NCBI GenBank assembly: GCA_003215295.1
Contig: QCKN01000010.1
Span: forward strand, 1 to 34,997
Length of the DNA: 34,997 nucleotides
Origin: Prochlorococcus sp. AG-409-P03
Lineage (GTDB): Bacteria; Cyanobacteriota; Cyanobacteriia; PCC-6307; Cyanobiaceae
Direction of reading: 5' to 3'
The translations under genes and the position numbers were made by a program. How positions within the stretch are numbered: position 1 is the first letter of the stretch; each line of letters begins with the position of its first letter. The notes beneath the pieces are model-generated. The model ran no database searches. It was not told where the DNA came from and was given only the letters and a program-made list of their open reading frames with translations. This document shows, piece after piece, positions 1 to 9,486 of the stretch.

Positions 1-156
1 TGGGCCAATTGTGATGTTTGGAACAAAGCGACCGTCCATAACATCAACATGAATCCAATCAGCACCTGCTTTGTCTACAGCTGTGACTTCTTCGCCTAGA
101 CGGGCAAAATTTGCTGAGAGGATTGAAGGAGCTATTACCAGTGGTTTTGTGGTCAT
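1..156 (-). CDS. rpe: Ribulose-phosphate 3-epimerase, N-terminal part only
   Basis: Interconverts ribulose 5-phosphate and xylulose 5-phosphate in the cytoplasm, serving the Calvin cycle and the pentose phosphate pathway. Only the first 52 codons are inside the window; the gene runs off the left edge. The translation from the ATG at 154-156 carries the family's start signature [13 protein letters not shown], followed by [17 protein letters not shown], which holds the conserved His and Asp of the metal and active site. It is divergent from glpX, with 213 bases between the two starts that must hold both promoters. The identification is secure from the motifs, but the length and C-terminus cannot be judged. 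Confidence 0.93.
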   Translation of the reverse strand, partial: MTTKPLVIAPSILSANFARLGEEVTAVDKAGADWIHVDVMDGRFVPNITIGP

Positions 157-369
157 AGATGTTGAATCTTGAAGAGAGATTCTATTGATAAGAAGGCTCA
201 GGTTATTTCAGAGTTACTTGCACTGATACAGTTAGCCCCGCTTAAGAGCTCAAAATCACTGCTCTAGCCGGTTCTCTTAACTAGATTGGCAGATTCACCT
301 CTCGCTATTCATAGAGTCTCAGCTTCTTTGGTTTCCTTGCTCTCAAACTCCTCTCGTTTTTGCTAAAAA

Positions 370-1374
370 GTGGATCGCACTCTTATTCAAGAAATTCTCG
401 AAGTCGTTGAGCAAGCTGCTATTGCTTCAGCTCAGTTGACTGGGTTAGGTAAGAAGGACGAAGCTGATGCAGCAGCTGTTGAGGCCATGCGCAAACGTAT
501 GGGCCAGATAGAAATGCAGGGAAGGATAGTGATTGGTGAGGGAGAACGAGATGAGGCTCCCATGCTTTACATCGGTGAGGAGGTAGGCAGTGGAAAGGGC
601 CCAGGAGTTGACTTTGCTGTTGACCCTTGTGAAGGAACGAACCTTTGTGCGAACAGTCAAAGAGGCTCTATGGCTGTGCTTGCGGCTTCAGACAGAGGAG
701 GCCTTTTTAACGCACCTGATTTCTATATGAAAAAGCTTGCAGCTCCACCTTCGGCAAAGGGCAAGGTAGACATCAGGAATTCCGCAACAAAAAACATCAA
801 GATTCTTAGTCAATGTCTTGGCTTGGCGGTTGATGAGCTAACAATTGTTGTGATGGATAGAGCACGTCATAAGGATCTTATTTCCGAGATAAGGAGCACT
901 GGAGCCAGAGTTCAACCTATTTCTGATGGGGATGTCCAGGCTGCTATTGCTTGTGGCTTCTCTGGCACAGGAACCCATTGTCTTATGGGTATCGGTGCTG
1001 CACCAGAAGGTGTCATTTCTGCTGCGGCAATGCGTGCTTTGGGAGGCCATTTTCAAGGGCAGCTTGTTTATGACCCAGCAATTGCTCAAACTAGTGAATG
1101 GGCTGATTACACCAAAGAAGGAAATATTGCCAGACTTAATGAGATGGGAATTACTGATATTGACAAAATCTATGAAGCAGAAGAACTAGCTTCTGGCGAA
1201 AATGTTGTTTTTGCTGGAAGTGGGATTACAGATGGCCTTTTATTTCATGGAGTTAAATTTGAAAAAGACTGCACTCGTACTAGCAGCCTTGTAATCAGCA
1301 CCCTCGACAATACAGCTCGTTTCACCAATACGGTACATATCAAGGATGGTGCAAAAACCATCGCCTTGAGCTAA
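370..1374 (+). CDS. glpX: Class II fructose-1,6-bisphosphatase / sedoheptulose-1,7-bisphosphatase
   Basis: Removes the 1-phosphate from fructose 1,6-bisphosphate. In cyanobacteria the GlpX-type enzyme also acts on sedoheptulose 1,7-bisphosphate and is the main Calvin-cycle bisphosphatase. The 334-residue product has the expected length. Metal-site residues fall where they do in E. coli GlpX: D33, E57 (in GEGERDE) and D85/E88 in DPCEGT. The start is GTG at 370. The gene is first in a + strand run, and hemA begins 37 bases after its stop. The rpe-glpX intergenic region presumably carries the promoter; I could not pick a convincing -35/-10 pair. Confidence 0.95.
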   Translation: MDRTLIQEILEVVEQAAIASAQLTGLGKKDEADAAAVEAMRKRMGQIEMQGRIVIGEGERDEAPMLYIGEEVGSGKGPGVDFAVDPCEGTNLCANSQRGSMAVLAASDRGGLFNAPDFYMKKLAAPPSAKGKVDIRNSATKNIKILSQCLGLAVDELTIVVMDRARHKDLISEIRSTGARVQPISDGDVQAAIACGFSGTGTHCLMGIGAAPEGVISAAAMRALGGHFQGQLVYDPAIAQTSEWADYTKEGNIARLNEMGITDIDKIYEAEELASGENVVFAGSGITDGLLFHGVKFEKDCTRTSSLVISTLDNTARFTNTVHIKDGAKTIALS

Positions 1375-1411
1375 TTCTTCCTCTCTTCCCAAGATTCTAC
1401 GGATTTCATCT

Positions 1412-2716
1412 ATGCACATTGCCGTAGTAGGTCTTAGCCATCGCACGGCGCCAGTGGAAGTCCGTGAGAGACTCAGTATTCCTGATCAAAAGATGCAGGA
1501 GTCTTTAAGTGAATTACGAAGTAAGGAAGAGGTTCTAGAAGTATCCATACTGAGCACATGCAACAGGCTCGAAATATATTCATTGGTAAGAAGTGCTGAC
1601 TTGGGTGTTGCTGCAATAAAGGAATATCTTGGCTCACACTCAGGTTTGTCAGAAGAAGAGCTCTATCCACATTTATTTACCTTTAATCAGAATGATGCTG
1701 TTGACCATCTGATGAGAGTCGCTGCAGGTTTGGATAGCTTGGTTTTGGGAGAGGGGCAGATCCTCTCTCAGGTAAAGAAGATGGTACGCCTTGGTCAAGA
1801 CCATCATTCTTTGGGGCCGATATTGAATCGTTTGCTTAATCAGGCTGTAAGTACTGGGAAAAGAGTTAGAAGCGAAACAAACTTAGGAACAGGTGCTGTC
1901 TCAATTAGTTCGGCAGCCGTTGAGTTGGCTCAATTGAAATTAGGGCAAACCTTAGGCAAGGATCAATTGGTAAGCCTTGAGAGCGAAAAGGTTGCTGTTG
2001 TTGGAGCGGGTCGAATGAGTCGTTTGTTGCTTCAACACTTGCAGTCAAAGGGGTGTAGTGAGGTCAACCTTATTAATCGCACAATGAAGCGGGCCGAGGC
2101 TCTCGCTAAGGACTTCCCTGATTTGGTTGTTAATTGCGGGCTTTTAGCTGACTTGGATAGTTGTTTAAGTTGCTGTTCTCTTGTTTTTACAAGTACGGCT
2201 TGTGAAACTCCAATCATTGATGCGGAACGTCTAAGTCATCTAACTAGAAAGGACTCTCTTCGTTTGATTGATATTGGTGTTCCGCGCAATATTGCAGCGG
2301 ATGTAGAAGGCCTCCAAGGTGTTGAATCACATGACGTGGATGACCTGCAAGAGGTTGTTTCAAGAAATCAAGAGGCGCGGCAACAAGTCGCTCTTGAAGC
2401 CGAAAGCTTATTGAAGGAAGAAGGACGTCTTTTCCTGGAGTGGTGGGATAGCCTTGAAGCAGTTCCAACCATCAATAGATTAAGAGCTGGTTTAGAAGCT
2501 ATTAGGAGTGAGGAGCTGCAAAAAGCTTTGAGTCGTATGGGGCCAGATTTTTCCGCAAGAGAAAGAAAGGTTGTGGAAGCTTTAAGCAAGGGAATTATCA
2601 ATAAGATTCTCCATACCCCAGTTACTAAGTTGCGAGCTCCGCAGAGCCGCTCTGAACGTCAGCAGGCTTTGCGAACGGTTGAATCTCTTTTCGCTTTGGA
2701 AGAAACCCAATCATGA
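1412..2716 (+). CDS. hemA: Glutamyl-tRNA reductase
   Basis: Reduces glutamyl-tRNA(Glu) to glutamate-1-semialdehyde with NADPH. This is the first committed step of the C5 route to haem, chlorophyll and bilins. The 434-residue product shows the catalytic cysteine in STCNRLEIY (C50), the conserved GLDSLVLGEGQILSQVK block at about 106-123, the NADPH-binding VAVVGAGRM at 194-202, and a helical C-terminal dimerisation segment. The start is ATG at 1412. The stop TGA overlaps the ATG of a 45-codon ORF (ATGA at 2713-2716) that in turn overlaps glgC. HemA is often controlled by haem feedback on protein stability, which the sequence cannot show. Confidence 0.97.
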   Translation: MHIAVVGLSHRTAPVEVRERLSIPDQKMQESLSELRSKEEVLEVSILSTCNRLEIYSLVRSADLGVAAIKEYLGSHSGLSEEELYPHLFTFNQNDAVDHLMRVAAGLDSLVLGEGQILSQVKKMVRLGQDHHSLGPILNRLLNQAVSTGKRVRSETNLGTGAVSISSAAVELAQLKLGQTLGKDQLVSLESEKVAVVGAGRMSRLLLQHLQSKGCSEVNLINRTMKRAEALAKDFPDLVVNCGLLADLDSCLSCCSLVFTSTACETPIIDAERLSHLTRKDSLRLIDIGVPRNIAADVEGLQGVESHDVDDLQEVVSRNQEARQQVALEAESLLKEEGRLFLEWWDSLEAVPTINRLRAGLEAIRSEELQKALSRMGPDFSARERKVVEALSKGIINKILHTPVTKLRAPQSRSERQQALRTVESLFALEETQS

Positions 2717-2850
2717 ATCAACTTCATTACTTAATTAGTCGTGTTGCTTTTTTTGATGGCTATCATGTTCGATATCTTTCGAAAACTCGCTTTATTGTCC
2801 CAGGCTCCAGTAGGTTTGGACCACAAAGTCGATTCGTGGTGGCGGCATGA
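2713..2850 (+). CDS. Possible 45-residue small protein between hemA and glgC
   Basis: I do not recognise this ORF. It opens with an ATG whose last bases form the hemA stop (ATGA at 2713-2716). It runs 45 codons without a stop and ends in a TGA that overlaps the glgC ATG (ATGA at 2847-2850). It fills the whole hemA-glgC spacer, so the three frames could be translated by termination-reinitiation. The predicted peptide is basic and aromatic-rich (several Arg, Phe, Tyr and His), has no obvious membrane span or known domain, and begins [10 protein letters not shown]. It may be a real small protein, a coupling leader for glgC, or chance. The double overlap is the main argument for it; no homology evidence is available here. 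Confidence 0.4.
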   Translation: MNQLHYLISRVAFFDGYHVRYLSKTRFIVPGSSRFGPQSRFVVAA

Positions 2851-4142
2851 AGCGTGTTTTAGCGATTATTTTGGGTGGAGGAGCGGGAACTCGCTTATAT
2901 CCGCTTACTAAGATGCGTGCCAAACCAGCAGTTCCACTTGCTGGAAAATATCGTTTGATTGATATTCCAATTAGCAATTGTATTAACTCAAATATCAATA
3001 AGATGTATGTCTTGACGCAGTTCAACAGTGCGTCACTTAATAGGCATCTCACCCAGAGCTACAATTTAAGTGCTCCATTTGGGCAGGGTTTTGTTGAAGT
3101 ACTAGCTGCTCAGCAAACTCCAGAAAGCCCTTCTTGGTTTGAAGGAACAGCAGACGCAGTCCGTAAATATCAATGGTTATTTCAAGAATGGGATGTAGAT
3201 GAATATTTAATTCTTTCTGGTGATCAGCTTTACCGGATGGATTACAGCCTCTTTGTAGATCAGCATCGATCTTCTGGAGCAGATTTAACAGTTGCTGCTT
3301 TGCCTGTGGATGCAGACCAAGCTCAAGGATTTGGGCTTATGAGCACTGATCAAGATGGAAACATCAAGAGGTTCCGTGAGAAACCTACTGGCGAAGCTTT
3401 GAAAGCTATGGCTGTTGATACAGAACGCTTTGGCCTTTCTGCTGAATCAGCAAAAGAAAGGCCATATTTAGCCTCAATGGGTATTTATGTGTTTAGTCGA
3501 AAAATCTTATTTGACTTATTAAATAAAAATCCTCAGCATAAAGATTTTGGTAAAGAAGTTATCCCCTATGCATTAGAACGTGGAGATGTTCTTAAAAGTT
3601 ATGTTTTTGATGATTATTGGGAAGACATAGGGACTATCGGTGCTTTCTATGAATCCAATCTTGCTTTAACTCAGCAACCTACCCCACCATTTAGTTTCTA
3701 TGATGAGAAATTCCCAATTTATACTCGTCCAAGATATTTACCTCCTACTAAATTGGTAGATGCACAGATTACTGATTCAATTATTGGTGAAGGGTCAATA
3801 CTTAAGTCTTGTAGTATTAATCATTGTGTTTTGGATGTAAGAAGTCGAGTAGAAAGTAATGTTGTTTTGCAGGATTCTTTAGTAATGGGATCAGATTTCT
3901 TTGAATCTTCTGAAGAAAGAATTGCTCTTAGAGATGGGGGTGGTATTCCTCTTGGAGTAGGTCAAGGCTCAACAGTGAAGAGAGCAATTCTGGACAAAAA
4001 TACTCGTGTAGGAGAAAACGTAACCATTGTGAACAAGGATCGTGTAGAAGAAGCAGACCGGGCAGATCAGGGCTTTTATATTCGGAATGGCATAGTTGTT
4101 GTCGTTAAGAACGCAAGCATTTCAGATGGAACTGTAATTTGA
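2847..4142 (+). CDS. glgC: Glucose-1-phosphate adenylyltransferase (ADP-glucose pyrophosphorylase)
   Basis: Makes ADP-glucose from ATP and glucose 1-phosphate, the committed and allosterically regulated step of glycogen synthesis. The 431-residue product has the usual cyanobacterial length. The N-terminal nucleotidyltransferase domain carries [12 protein letters not shown] (10-21) and [20 protein letters not shown], with a substrate-site FREKP further on. The C-terminal part is a left-handed beta-helix of hexapeptide-like repeats ending in the cyanobacterial/plant-type tail [15 protein letters not shown]. The start ATG overlaps the stop of the small ORF at 2713. In cyanobacteria the enzyme is activated by 3-phosphoglycerate and inhibited by phosphate. 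Confidence 0.97.
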   Translation: MKRVLAIILGGGAGTRLYPLTKMRAKPAVPLAGKYRLIDIPISNCINSNINKMYVLTQFNSASLNRHLTQSYNLSAPFGQGFVEVLAAQQTPESPSWFEGTADAVRKYQWLFQEWDVDEYLILSGDQLYRMDYSLFVDQHRSSGADLTVAALPVDADQAQGFGLMSTDQDGNIKRFREKPTGEALKAMAVDTERFGLSAESAKERPYLASMGIYVFSRKILFDLLNKNPQHKDFGKEVIPYALERGDVLKSYVFDDYWEDIGTIGAFYESNLALTQQPTPPFSFYDEKFPIYTRPRYLPPTKLVDAQITDSIIGEGSILKSCSINHCVLDVRSRVESNVVLQDSLVMGSDFFESSEERIALRDGGGIPLGVGQGSTVKRAILDKNTRVGENVTIVNKDRVEEADRADQGFYIRNGIVVVVKNASISDGTVI

Positions 4143-4212
4143 CAACTGTGAGTTTGTTTCGCTGATCATTTAAGAATTCGTGGCTTGATTTAGACCTTTT
4201 TATTGAGTTTTT

Positions 4213-4247
4213 GAGAAGAAGGATGGTTCAACCCTGACATTCTTCTC
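4213..4247. repeat. Inverted repeat in the glgC-gnd spacer
   Basis: An 8-base inverted repeat, GAGAAGAA (4213-4220) and TTCTTCTC (4240-4247), encloses 19 bases that include a small GGTT/AACC stem. It lies 70 bases after the glgC stop and about 60 before gnd. No T-run follows the right arm, so it is not a textbook intrinsic terminator. It could attenuate glgC readthrough, be part of the gnd leader, or be chance. Confidence 0.35.
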
Positions 4248-4307
4248 TTAATGGCAGCAGATCTCTGATCCTTTGGTCACACTGGTCCAAGTAGAAATTT
4301 CTTCGTG

Positions 4308-5729
4308 ATGTCCAAGGCACATTTTGGTCTAATTGGTCTTGGTGTAATGGGTGAGAACCTGGTTCTTAATGCTGAGCGCAATGGCTTTTCCAGTGTTGTT
4401 TATAACCGCACTTTTTCGAAGACACAGGACTTTTTAAATGGTCGTGGAGCAGGTAAGTCAATTTCAGGTGCTGAAGATCTTCAAGATTTTGTCGACAGGC
4501 TTGAGCGCCCTCGCAGAATATTGATGATGGTTAAGGCTGGATCAGCTACAGATGCAGTTATTGAGAAGATATCTCCTTTTTTGGAAGAAGGTGATTTGCT
4601 AATTGATGGTGGAAATTCTGAATTCAGAGATACAGAGAGACGTGTTAAAGAATTAGAGAAGAAAAGTTTCGGATATATAGGTATGGGTGTTTCAGGTGGA
4701 GCGAAAGGTGCGTTAGAAGGTCCCAGCATGATGCCAGGCGGTACAAAAGCCTCTTATGAAGCACTTGAAAGTCTTCTCAACAAGATGGCAGCGCAGGTAG
4801 AAGATGGGCCATGTGTTACCTACATTGGCCCCGGCGGATCTGGACATTTTGTTAAGACTGTCCACAACGGAATTGAATATGGAATCGAGCAAATACTTGC
4901 TGAGTCGTATGACCTAATGAAACGTCTTTCAGGTATGTCATGTGATCAAATCGCTGATGTATTTGCTTATTGGAATACAACAGAAGAGCTTTCTTCTTAC
5001 TTAGTTGAGATAACAGAAATATGCTTGCGTGCTAAAGATCCAACTCAAGGAGGGGCTGTAGTAGAAAAGATTATGGATAAGGCAGGTCAGAAGGGAACTG
5101 GCCTTTGGACTGTAGTTAGTGCATTGGAGCTCGGTGTGTCTGTACCCACAATCTACGCATCACTTAATGCTCGTGTCATGAGCTCAATGAAGGGACAAAG
5201 GGAACATGCGCAAAGTGTTTTAAATAGGCCCACTATTGTTTCTTTCCCTATGGGGAGCCCATCGGATGGAATGTCGCTATTAATGGATGCGGTTGTTTTA
5301 TCTACTATTGCTAGTTATGCACAGGGTATGGAGTTGATGCGAGCAGCCTCAATGGAATATAACTATGACTTGGACATGCCTTCGATTGCAAAGATTTGGA
5401 AAGGCGGGTGCATTATCCGTTCACGGTTGTTGAACCGCATTCAAGATGCATTTAATTCAAACCCGAAGTTGCCAAACCTTTTGGTTGATTCATGGTTCGT
5501 TGAACAAGTTAATAGTCGTTTGCCAGGGTTAGCAAAAATAGTATCTGCCGCAAGCGAAAATGGTATTCCTGTACCTTGTTTTAGCAGTAGTCTTGATTAT
5601 ATAAACAGCTACGGGACAGCTCGTCTTCCACAAAATCTTGTGCAAGCTATGAGGGATTGTTTTGGGTCTCATACATATGAACGCCTTGATAAGGAAGGTA
5701 GCTTTCATACTGATTGGATAAAAGGGTGA
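4308..5729 (+). CDS. gnd: 6-Phosphogluconate dehydrogenase, decarboxylating
   Basis: Oxidatively decarboxylates 6-phosphogluconate to ribulose 5-phosphate with NADP+, the last oxidative step of the pentose phosphate pathway and a main NADPH source at night. I use the ATG at 4308; a GTG lies directly in front of it at 4305. The 473-residue product shows the NADP-binding GLIGLGVMGENL (7-18), the family motif GVSGGAKGALEGPSMMPGG (about 127-145), and the catalytic Lys and Asn in GHFVKTVHNGIEYG (K183, N187). pgl starts 3 bases after the stop, so the two enzymes that act in sequence are co-transcribed. gnd is also one of the genes cyanophages carry, but nothing here suggests phage origin. Confidence 0.97.
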   Translation: MSKAHFGLIGLGVMGENLVLNAERNGFSSVVYNRTFSKTQDFLNGRGAGKSISGAEDLQDFVDRLERPRRILMMVKAGSATDAVIEKISPFLEEGDLLIDGGNSEFRDTERRVKELEKKSFGYIGMGVSGGAKGALEGPSMMPGGTKASYEALESLLNKMAAQVEDGPCVTYIGPGGSGHFVKTVHNGIEYGIEQILAESYDLMKRLSGMSCDQIADVFAYWNTTEELSSYLVEITEICLRAKDPTQGGAVVEKIMDKAGQKGTGLWTVVSALELGVSVPTIYASLNARVMSSMKGQREHAQSVLNRPTIVSFPMGSPSDGMSLLMDAVVLSTIASYAQGMELMRAASMEYNYDLDMPSIAKIWKGGCIIRSRLLNRIQDAFNSNPKLPNLLVDSWFVEQVNSRLPGLAKIVSAASENGIPVPCFSSSLDYINSYGTARLPQNLVQAMRDCFGSHTYERLDKEGSFHTDWIKG

Positions 5730-5732
5730 ATT

Positions 5733-6449
5733 ATGAGCTCCTATAGGGTTGACATATTTAACGAACAAAAGGATTTGGCTAGGAATGCAAGCCAGATAAT
5801 CGCTAGTCATATTGATCTCGTGCTTGATCAGAGAGATCGTGCGCAGGTTGCACTCTGTGGTGGCTCAACCCCAGCTGAAACCTATTGTTTACTTGGAGAA
5901 GAACATCTTCCATGGGATCGAGTAGATGTTTTCTTAGGTGATGAGCGCTGGGTTCATGCTGACGATCAGTCGAGTAATCAAGGGATGCTTCAGAGAACGT
6001 TGCTCTCGCGAGACCCTGGTTCGAAGGCTAAGTTTCACCCAACTCCTACTCTTGAGTTAGGAAGCCCTGAGAAAAGTGCAGAGAAGTTTGAAAGCCTGAT
6101 AAAGCAAATATGTATAGGTGAACCGCCGGTCTTTGATTTAATTGTTCTTGGATTAGGTGATGATGGACATACTGCTTCCCTTTTTCCAGGTACAAAAGCT
6201 GTGGAGGTGAAAGACAGCTTTGTGACAGTTGGGAGTGGGAAAGGACAACATAGAATAACCCTAACCGCTCCAGTCCTTAGTGCAGCTCGAAAGGTGATTT
6301 TTCTAGTTTCTGGAGCACTCAAACAAATTCCACTCAAAAGACTAATTGATGAGGGTGAGTTGCCTGAAAGAACACCGGCGAAACTGGTGCAACCTTATAC
6401 AGAGATTTTGGTTTTAGCTGATAAGGCGGCAGCACTTCTGCTTGAATAA
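5733..6449 (+). CDS. pgl: 6-Phosphogluconolactonase
   Basis: Hydrolyses 6-phosphogluconolactone to 6-phosphogluconate, the step directly before gnd in the oxidative pentose phosphate pathway. The 238-residue product matches the DevB/SOL family: CGGSTPAETY near residue 42, FLGDERWVHADDQSSNQGM near 69-87, and LGLGDDGHTASLFPGT near 139-154. The start is ATG at 5733, three bases after gnd. zwf and opcA, which would complete the branch, are not in this window. Confidence 0.95.
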   Translation: MSSYRVDIFNEQKDLARNASQIIASHIDLVLDQRDRAQVALCGGSTPAETYCLLGEEHLPWDRVDVFLGDERWVHADDQSSNQGMLQRTLLSRDPGSKAKFHPTPTLELGSPEKSAEKFESLIKQICIGEPPVFDLIVLGLGDDGHTASLFPGTKAVEVKDSFVTVGSGKGQHRITLTAPVLSAARKVIFLVSGALKQIPLKRLIDEGELPERTPAKLVQPYTEILVLADKAAALLLE

Positions 6450-6482
6450 AGTTCGTAAAGGTCTATGTTTTAAGTTAGTTTG

Positions 6483-7058
6483 ATGAAACATTCATTGAAT
6501 GATTATTCAACAAAAGAATTTGGTCTTTTTTCTCATCAAGAGTTGTTGGAGTGGCATGTATTAAATGACTCAATCATGGGAGGATCTAGTAAGGCTTCAT
6601 GCAAAGTAACTTCCGAGGGCCTTTTGCTAGAAGGTGATTTAGTTGAGGATGGAGGAGGTTTTGTTAGTTTTCGTTCTCCAGTTATTGATCCACCACTGAA
6701 ACTCTCTGAATATAAAGGTCTTTGCCTTAAGGTAGATGGATTTGGTCGTACTCTCAAAATTGCCCTTCGTTGTAAGAGACGTTTGCTTAGTCTTGCAGGT
6801 TTAAGTTCAGGTGATCTTGTTTGGGTTGCTGCAGTTCCAACTAACACACTTGGAACGACAATTGTTCAGATACCTTTCAAAACTTTTGAGCCTACTATTA
6901 GAGCTCAAAAGGTTTCTTTGCCTTTTTGCTTTGATCCTTCAGCAATTATTCAATTTCAGTTACTTCACTCTAAGTTTGGTCAGCCTGGTGAGCTAAACCC
7001 TGGTTTTAGAGATGGCTCTATCAGAGTTATTTTGAGGTCAATTCTTGGATATCAATGA
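6483..7058 (+). CDS. CIA30-family protein (NADH:ubiquinone oxidoreductase intermediate-associated protein 30-like)
   Basis: The family is named after a mitochondrial complex I assembly factor; the cyanobacterial role is not settled. The 191-residue product has the family's WHVLNDSIMGGSSKASCKV start, GGFVSFRSP, and a later beta-sandwich (jelly-roll-like) pattern with YKGLCLKVDGFGRTLKIALR. There is no signal peptide. I use the ATG at 6483; a TTG lies just in front at 6480. It follows pgl by 33 bases and overlaps the start of the next small gene by 14 bases. A link to NDH-1 assembly is inference from the family name only. Confidence 0.8.
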   Translation: MKHSLNDYSTKEFGLFSHQELLEWHVLNDSIMGGSSKASCKVTSEGLLLEGDLVEDGGGFVSFRSPVIDPPLKLSEYKGLCLKVDGFGRTLKIALRCKRRLLSLAGLSSGDLVWVAAVPTNTLGTTIVQIPFKTFEPTIRAQKVSLPFCFDPSAIIQFQLLHSKFGQPGELNPGFRDGSIRVILRSILGYQ

Positions 7059-7446
7059 GTCTGATAAGGACTCTTTAGTCTCAATAGCAAGGTCTGCGGA
7101 TCTGTGCTTTAAGCCCTGGCGACATTCAATAGTTGACAACTCATACCCAGGAGAAGAACACCTTTCTAAAACTTCTCTAGATTTACTTTTGCGAATCGAA
7201 TGTAGGAATAAAGAAGGTGAAAGATTTCCTACTAGAGATCTTGAAGTGGAAATATTTCGAAGTGGAGAAGAATTGAGTCTTATTTTATCTTGGTGTAATC
7301 AGCCTGAACTTCCAATGTTATGGCATGGTAAAAACTGTGTGTGGATGGATGGCAACTTCGGTAAGAGATGTGCTCCTCCTTCAGAAGGTGTGAAATTGGA
7401 GGCCTTGGCACGAAGACTTAGATCTTTATTCGTGATTTTCAATTAA
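7045..7446 (+). CDS. Conserved-looking small protein of unknown function
   Basis: I do not recognise a named family. The product is 133 residues, soluble, with no membrane span, and has a conserved-looking WHGKNCVWMDGNFGKRCAPP stretch in the C-terminal third. The only upstream start in frame is TTG at 7045, because an in-frame TGA lies at 7033. A GAGGT ribosome site at 7034-7038 sits 6 bases before that TTG and supports it. The gene overlaps the 3' end of the CIA30 gene by 14 bases, so the two are probably coupled. It converges on ilvD with only 4 bases between the two stops. Confidence 0.75.
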   Translation: MDINESDKDSLVSIARSADLCFKPWRHSIVDNSYPGEEHLSKTSLDLLLRIECRNKEGERFPTRDLEVEIFRSGEELSLILSWCNQPELPMLWHGKNCVWMDGNFGKRCAPPSEGVKLEALARRLRSLFVIFN

Positions 7447-7450
7447 TTCA

Positions 7451-9118
7451 TTAATCATCAGTAACGGCTCCTTTGCTGGAAGTACTAACTAACTTTGCAT
7501 ACTTTGCTAATACTCCGTTTGTATACCGTGGCTTTGGTTTTTCCCAACTTGACTTTCTTTTTTCTAGTTCTCTATCATCAACGTTTAGTTGAATTAATTT
7601 TTTGTTGGCGTCAATAGTTATGCTGTCGCCTTCTTTAATAAGTGCAATTGTTCCTCCTGTAGCTGCTTCAGGGGCAACGTGGCCAACGACAAGCCCATAG
7701 GTTCCACCACTAAATCGTCCGTCAGTTATTAAGGCTACTTTTTCGCCTAGGCCTTGTCCAACTATTGCAGAAGTTGGTGCAAGCATTTCGCGCATACCGG
7801 GGCCACCAACTGGCCCTTCATTTCTAATAACTACAACATCGCCTGATTTAATTTTGTTTTTTAGGATTGCGGAAAGACAGTCTTCCTCGCTTTCAAAAAC
7901 CTTTGCAGGTCCAGTGATAGAAGGAGTTTTGACCCCACTGATTTTCGCTACACTCCCTTCAGTTGCAAGGTTTCCTTTGAGAATAGCTAGATGTCCTTTT
8001 TCATAAATTGGGTCGTTTATTGGTCTTATAACATCTTGATTGTTCATCGGTATCGGAGGTACATCTTTCAGCATTTCGCTAATAGTCTTCCCTTCTATGT
8101 TCATGCATTCTCCATGTATTAAATCTGCATCAAGTAGTAGTTTCATGACTTGTGGAATTCCACCTGCTTTATGTAAATCCACGGTGACATATTTACCGCT
8201 AGGTTTCAGATCACATATCACAGGTACCTTTTGTCGAATTGTTTCAAAATCATCTATACAAAGCTTTACTCCAGCACTGCGTGCAATTGCAAGTAGATGA
8301 AGAACTGCATTGGTTGAACCTCCAACTGCCATTATTACCGCTATTGCATTTTCAAAAGCTTCTTTAGTCAGTAGATCTAGAGGACGGATGTTTGATTTAA
8401 TTGCTTGTACAAGAACTTCGGCACTCCGCGCAGCACTATCACTTTTTTCCTTGTCTTCAGCTGCCATTGTTGAACTATAAGGAAGGCTTAATCCAAGGGT
8501 TTCTATAACAGCTGACATCGTATTTGCTGTGAACATACCTCCGCAACTACCTGCTCCAGGGCAGGAGTTCTTTTCTACTTCTAGGAGTCTTTCCTCGCTA
8601 ATCTTGCCACTCGTTAGTTGACCAACGGCTTCAAAAGCACTCACAACTGTTAGGTCGGAACCATCTAATTTGCCTGGCTTAATCGTGCCGCCATAAACGA
8701 ATATTGCCGGAATATTCATACGAGCAATGGATATCATTGCTCCTGGCATGTTCTTATCACAGCCTCCTATCGCAAGAACGCCATCCATACTTTGAGCATT
8801 ACAAGCAGTCTCTATTGAGTCTGCAATGACTTCTCTTGATACAAGTGAGTATTTCATTCCTTCTGTCCCCATGGAAATGCCATCACTCACGGTGATTGTT
8901 CCAAAAACTTGAGGCATCGCGCCTGCTTTTTTTGCGGCGTTCTCTGAGCAATGAGCGAGCTCATTTAAACCCACATTGCAGGGTGTAATCGTGCTGTAAC
9001 CATTGGCAATGCCAATGATTGGTTTGTTGAAATCGTTGTCTCCAAAACCGACTGCTCTTAGCATTGCTCGGTTGGGAGATCGCTGGATCCCCTTTGTAAT
9101 GGCGCTGGATCTAAGCAT
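7451..9118 (-). CDS. ilvD: Dihydroxy-acid dehydratase
   Basis: Dehydrates 2,3-dihydroxy-isovalerate and 2,3-dihydroxy-3-methylvalerate to the 2-keto acids that precede valine, leucine and isoleucine. The 555-residue product contains the three iron-sulphur ligand cysteines: C47 in [11 protein letters not shown]120 in [10 protein letters not shown] and C192 in [16 protein letters not shown]. The C-terminal [20 protein letters not shown] block carries the substrate-site Ser. This three-cysteine pattern is that of the [2Fe-2S] class. The start is ATG at 9118. leuB, also in branched-chain synthesis, lies elsewhere in this window on the same strand. Confidence 0.97.
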   Translation of the reverse strand: MLRSSAITKGIQRSPNRAMLRAVGFGDNDFNKPIIGIANGYSTITPCNVGLNELAHCSENAAKKAGAMPQVFGTITVSDGISMGTEGMKYSLVSREVIADSIETACNAQSMDGVLAIGGCDKNMPGAMISIARMNIPAIFVYGGTIKPGKLDGSDLTVVSAFEAVGQLTSGKISEERLLEVEKNSCPGAGSCGGMFTANTMSAVIETLGLSLPYSSTMAAEDKEKSDSAARSAEVLVQAIKSNIRPLDLLTKEAFENAIAVIMAVGGSTNAVLHLLAIARSAGVKLCIDDFETIRQKVPVICDLKPSGKYVTVDLHKAGGIPQVMKLLLDADLIHGECMNIEGKTISEMLKDVPPIPMNNQDVIRPINDPIYEKGHLAILKGNLATEGSVAKISGVKTPSITGPAKVFESEEDCLSAILKNKIKSGDVVVIRNEGPVGGPGMREMLAPTSAIVGQGLGEKVALITDGRFSGGTYGLVVGHVAPEAATGGTIALIKEGDSITIDANKKLIQLNVDDRELEKRKSSWEKPKPRYTNGVLAKYAKLVSTSSKGAVTDD

Positions 9119-9162
9119 GATGTCGATAGGGGACTTTTGATATCAATAAACTTGATGGTGGC

Positions 9163-9462
9163 TCAATTGCGGGCTCCTAGATCTTCGAGTTGTTTGCGAA
9201 CATCTGCAATTGCTGCATTTAGTTGCTCCACCCTTTGCTCTAGTTGTTCACTGGTCTCGGTCTTTAGAGATGGTGAAGATGTATCCAGTGCCTCTGAACC
9301 ATCTTGAATCCTGGGCGCATAAAGCATTGCTCGTTGTTTTCGACTTTGCTGACGCCTCTCAGCTTCTGAAAAGAGCCACCATGCCAGTCCTGCGGCCCCG
9401 AGGACTGCTCCACTGATTAATGATGACAGACTCCCTGAGGAGGTCTCTCGATATTGACTCAT
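9163..9462 (-). CDS. Small membrane-anchored coiled-coil protein, unknown function
   Basis: I do not recognise a family. The 99-residue product has one predicted membrane segment at about 14-31 (LISGAVLGAAGLAWWLF). A basic stretch rich in Arg, Gln and Lys follows, and the C-terminal helix at about 70-96 has a heptad-like pattern suggesting a coiled coil. It starts at ATG 9462, 44 bases upstream of ilvD and 24 bases downstream of the UPRTase-like gene, all on the minus strand, so it may share a transcript with both. Confidence 0.75.
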   Translation of the reverse strand: MSQYRETSSGSLSSLISGAVLGAAGLAWWLFSEAERRQQSRKQRAMLYAPRIQDGSEALDTSSPSLKTETSEQLEQRVEQLNAAIADVRKQLEDLGARN

Positions 9463-9486
9463 GAATTTTTCTGAGTTGTTTTAATG

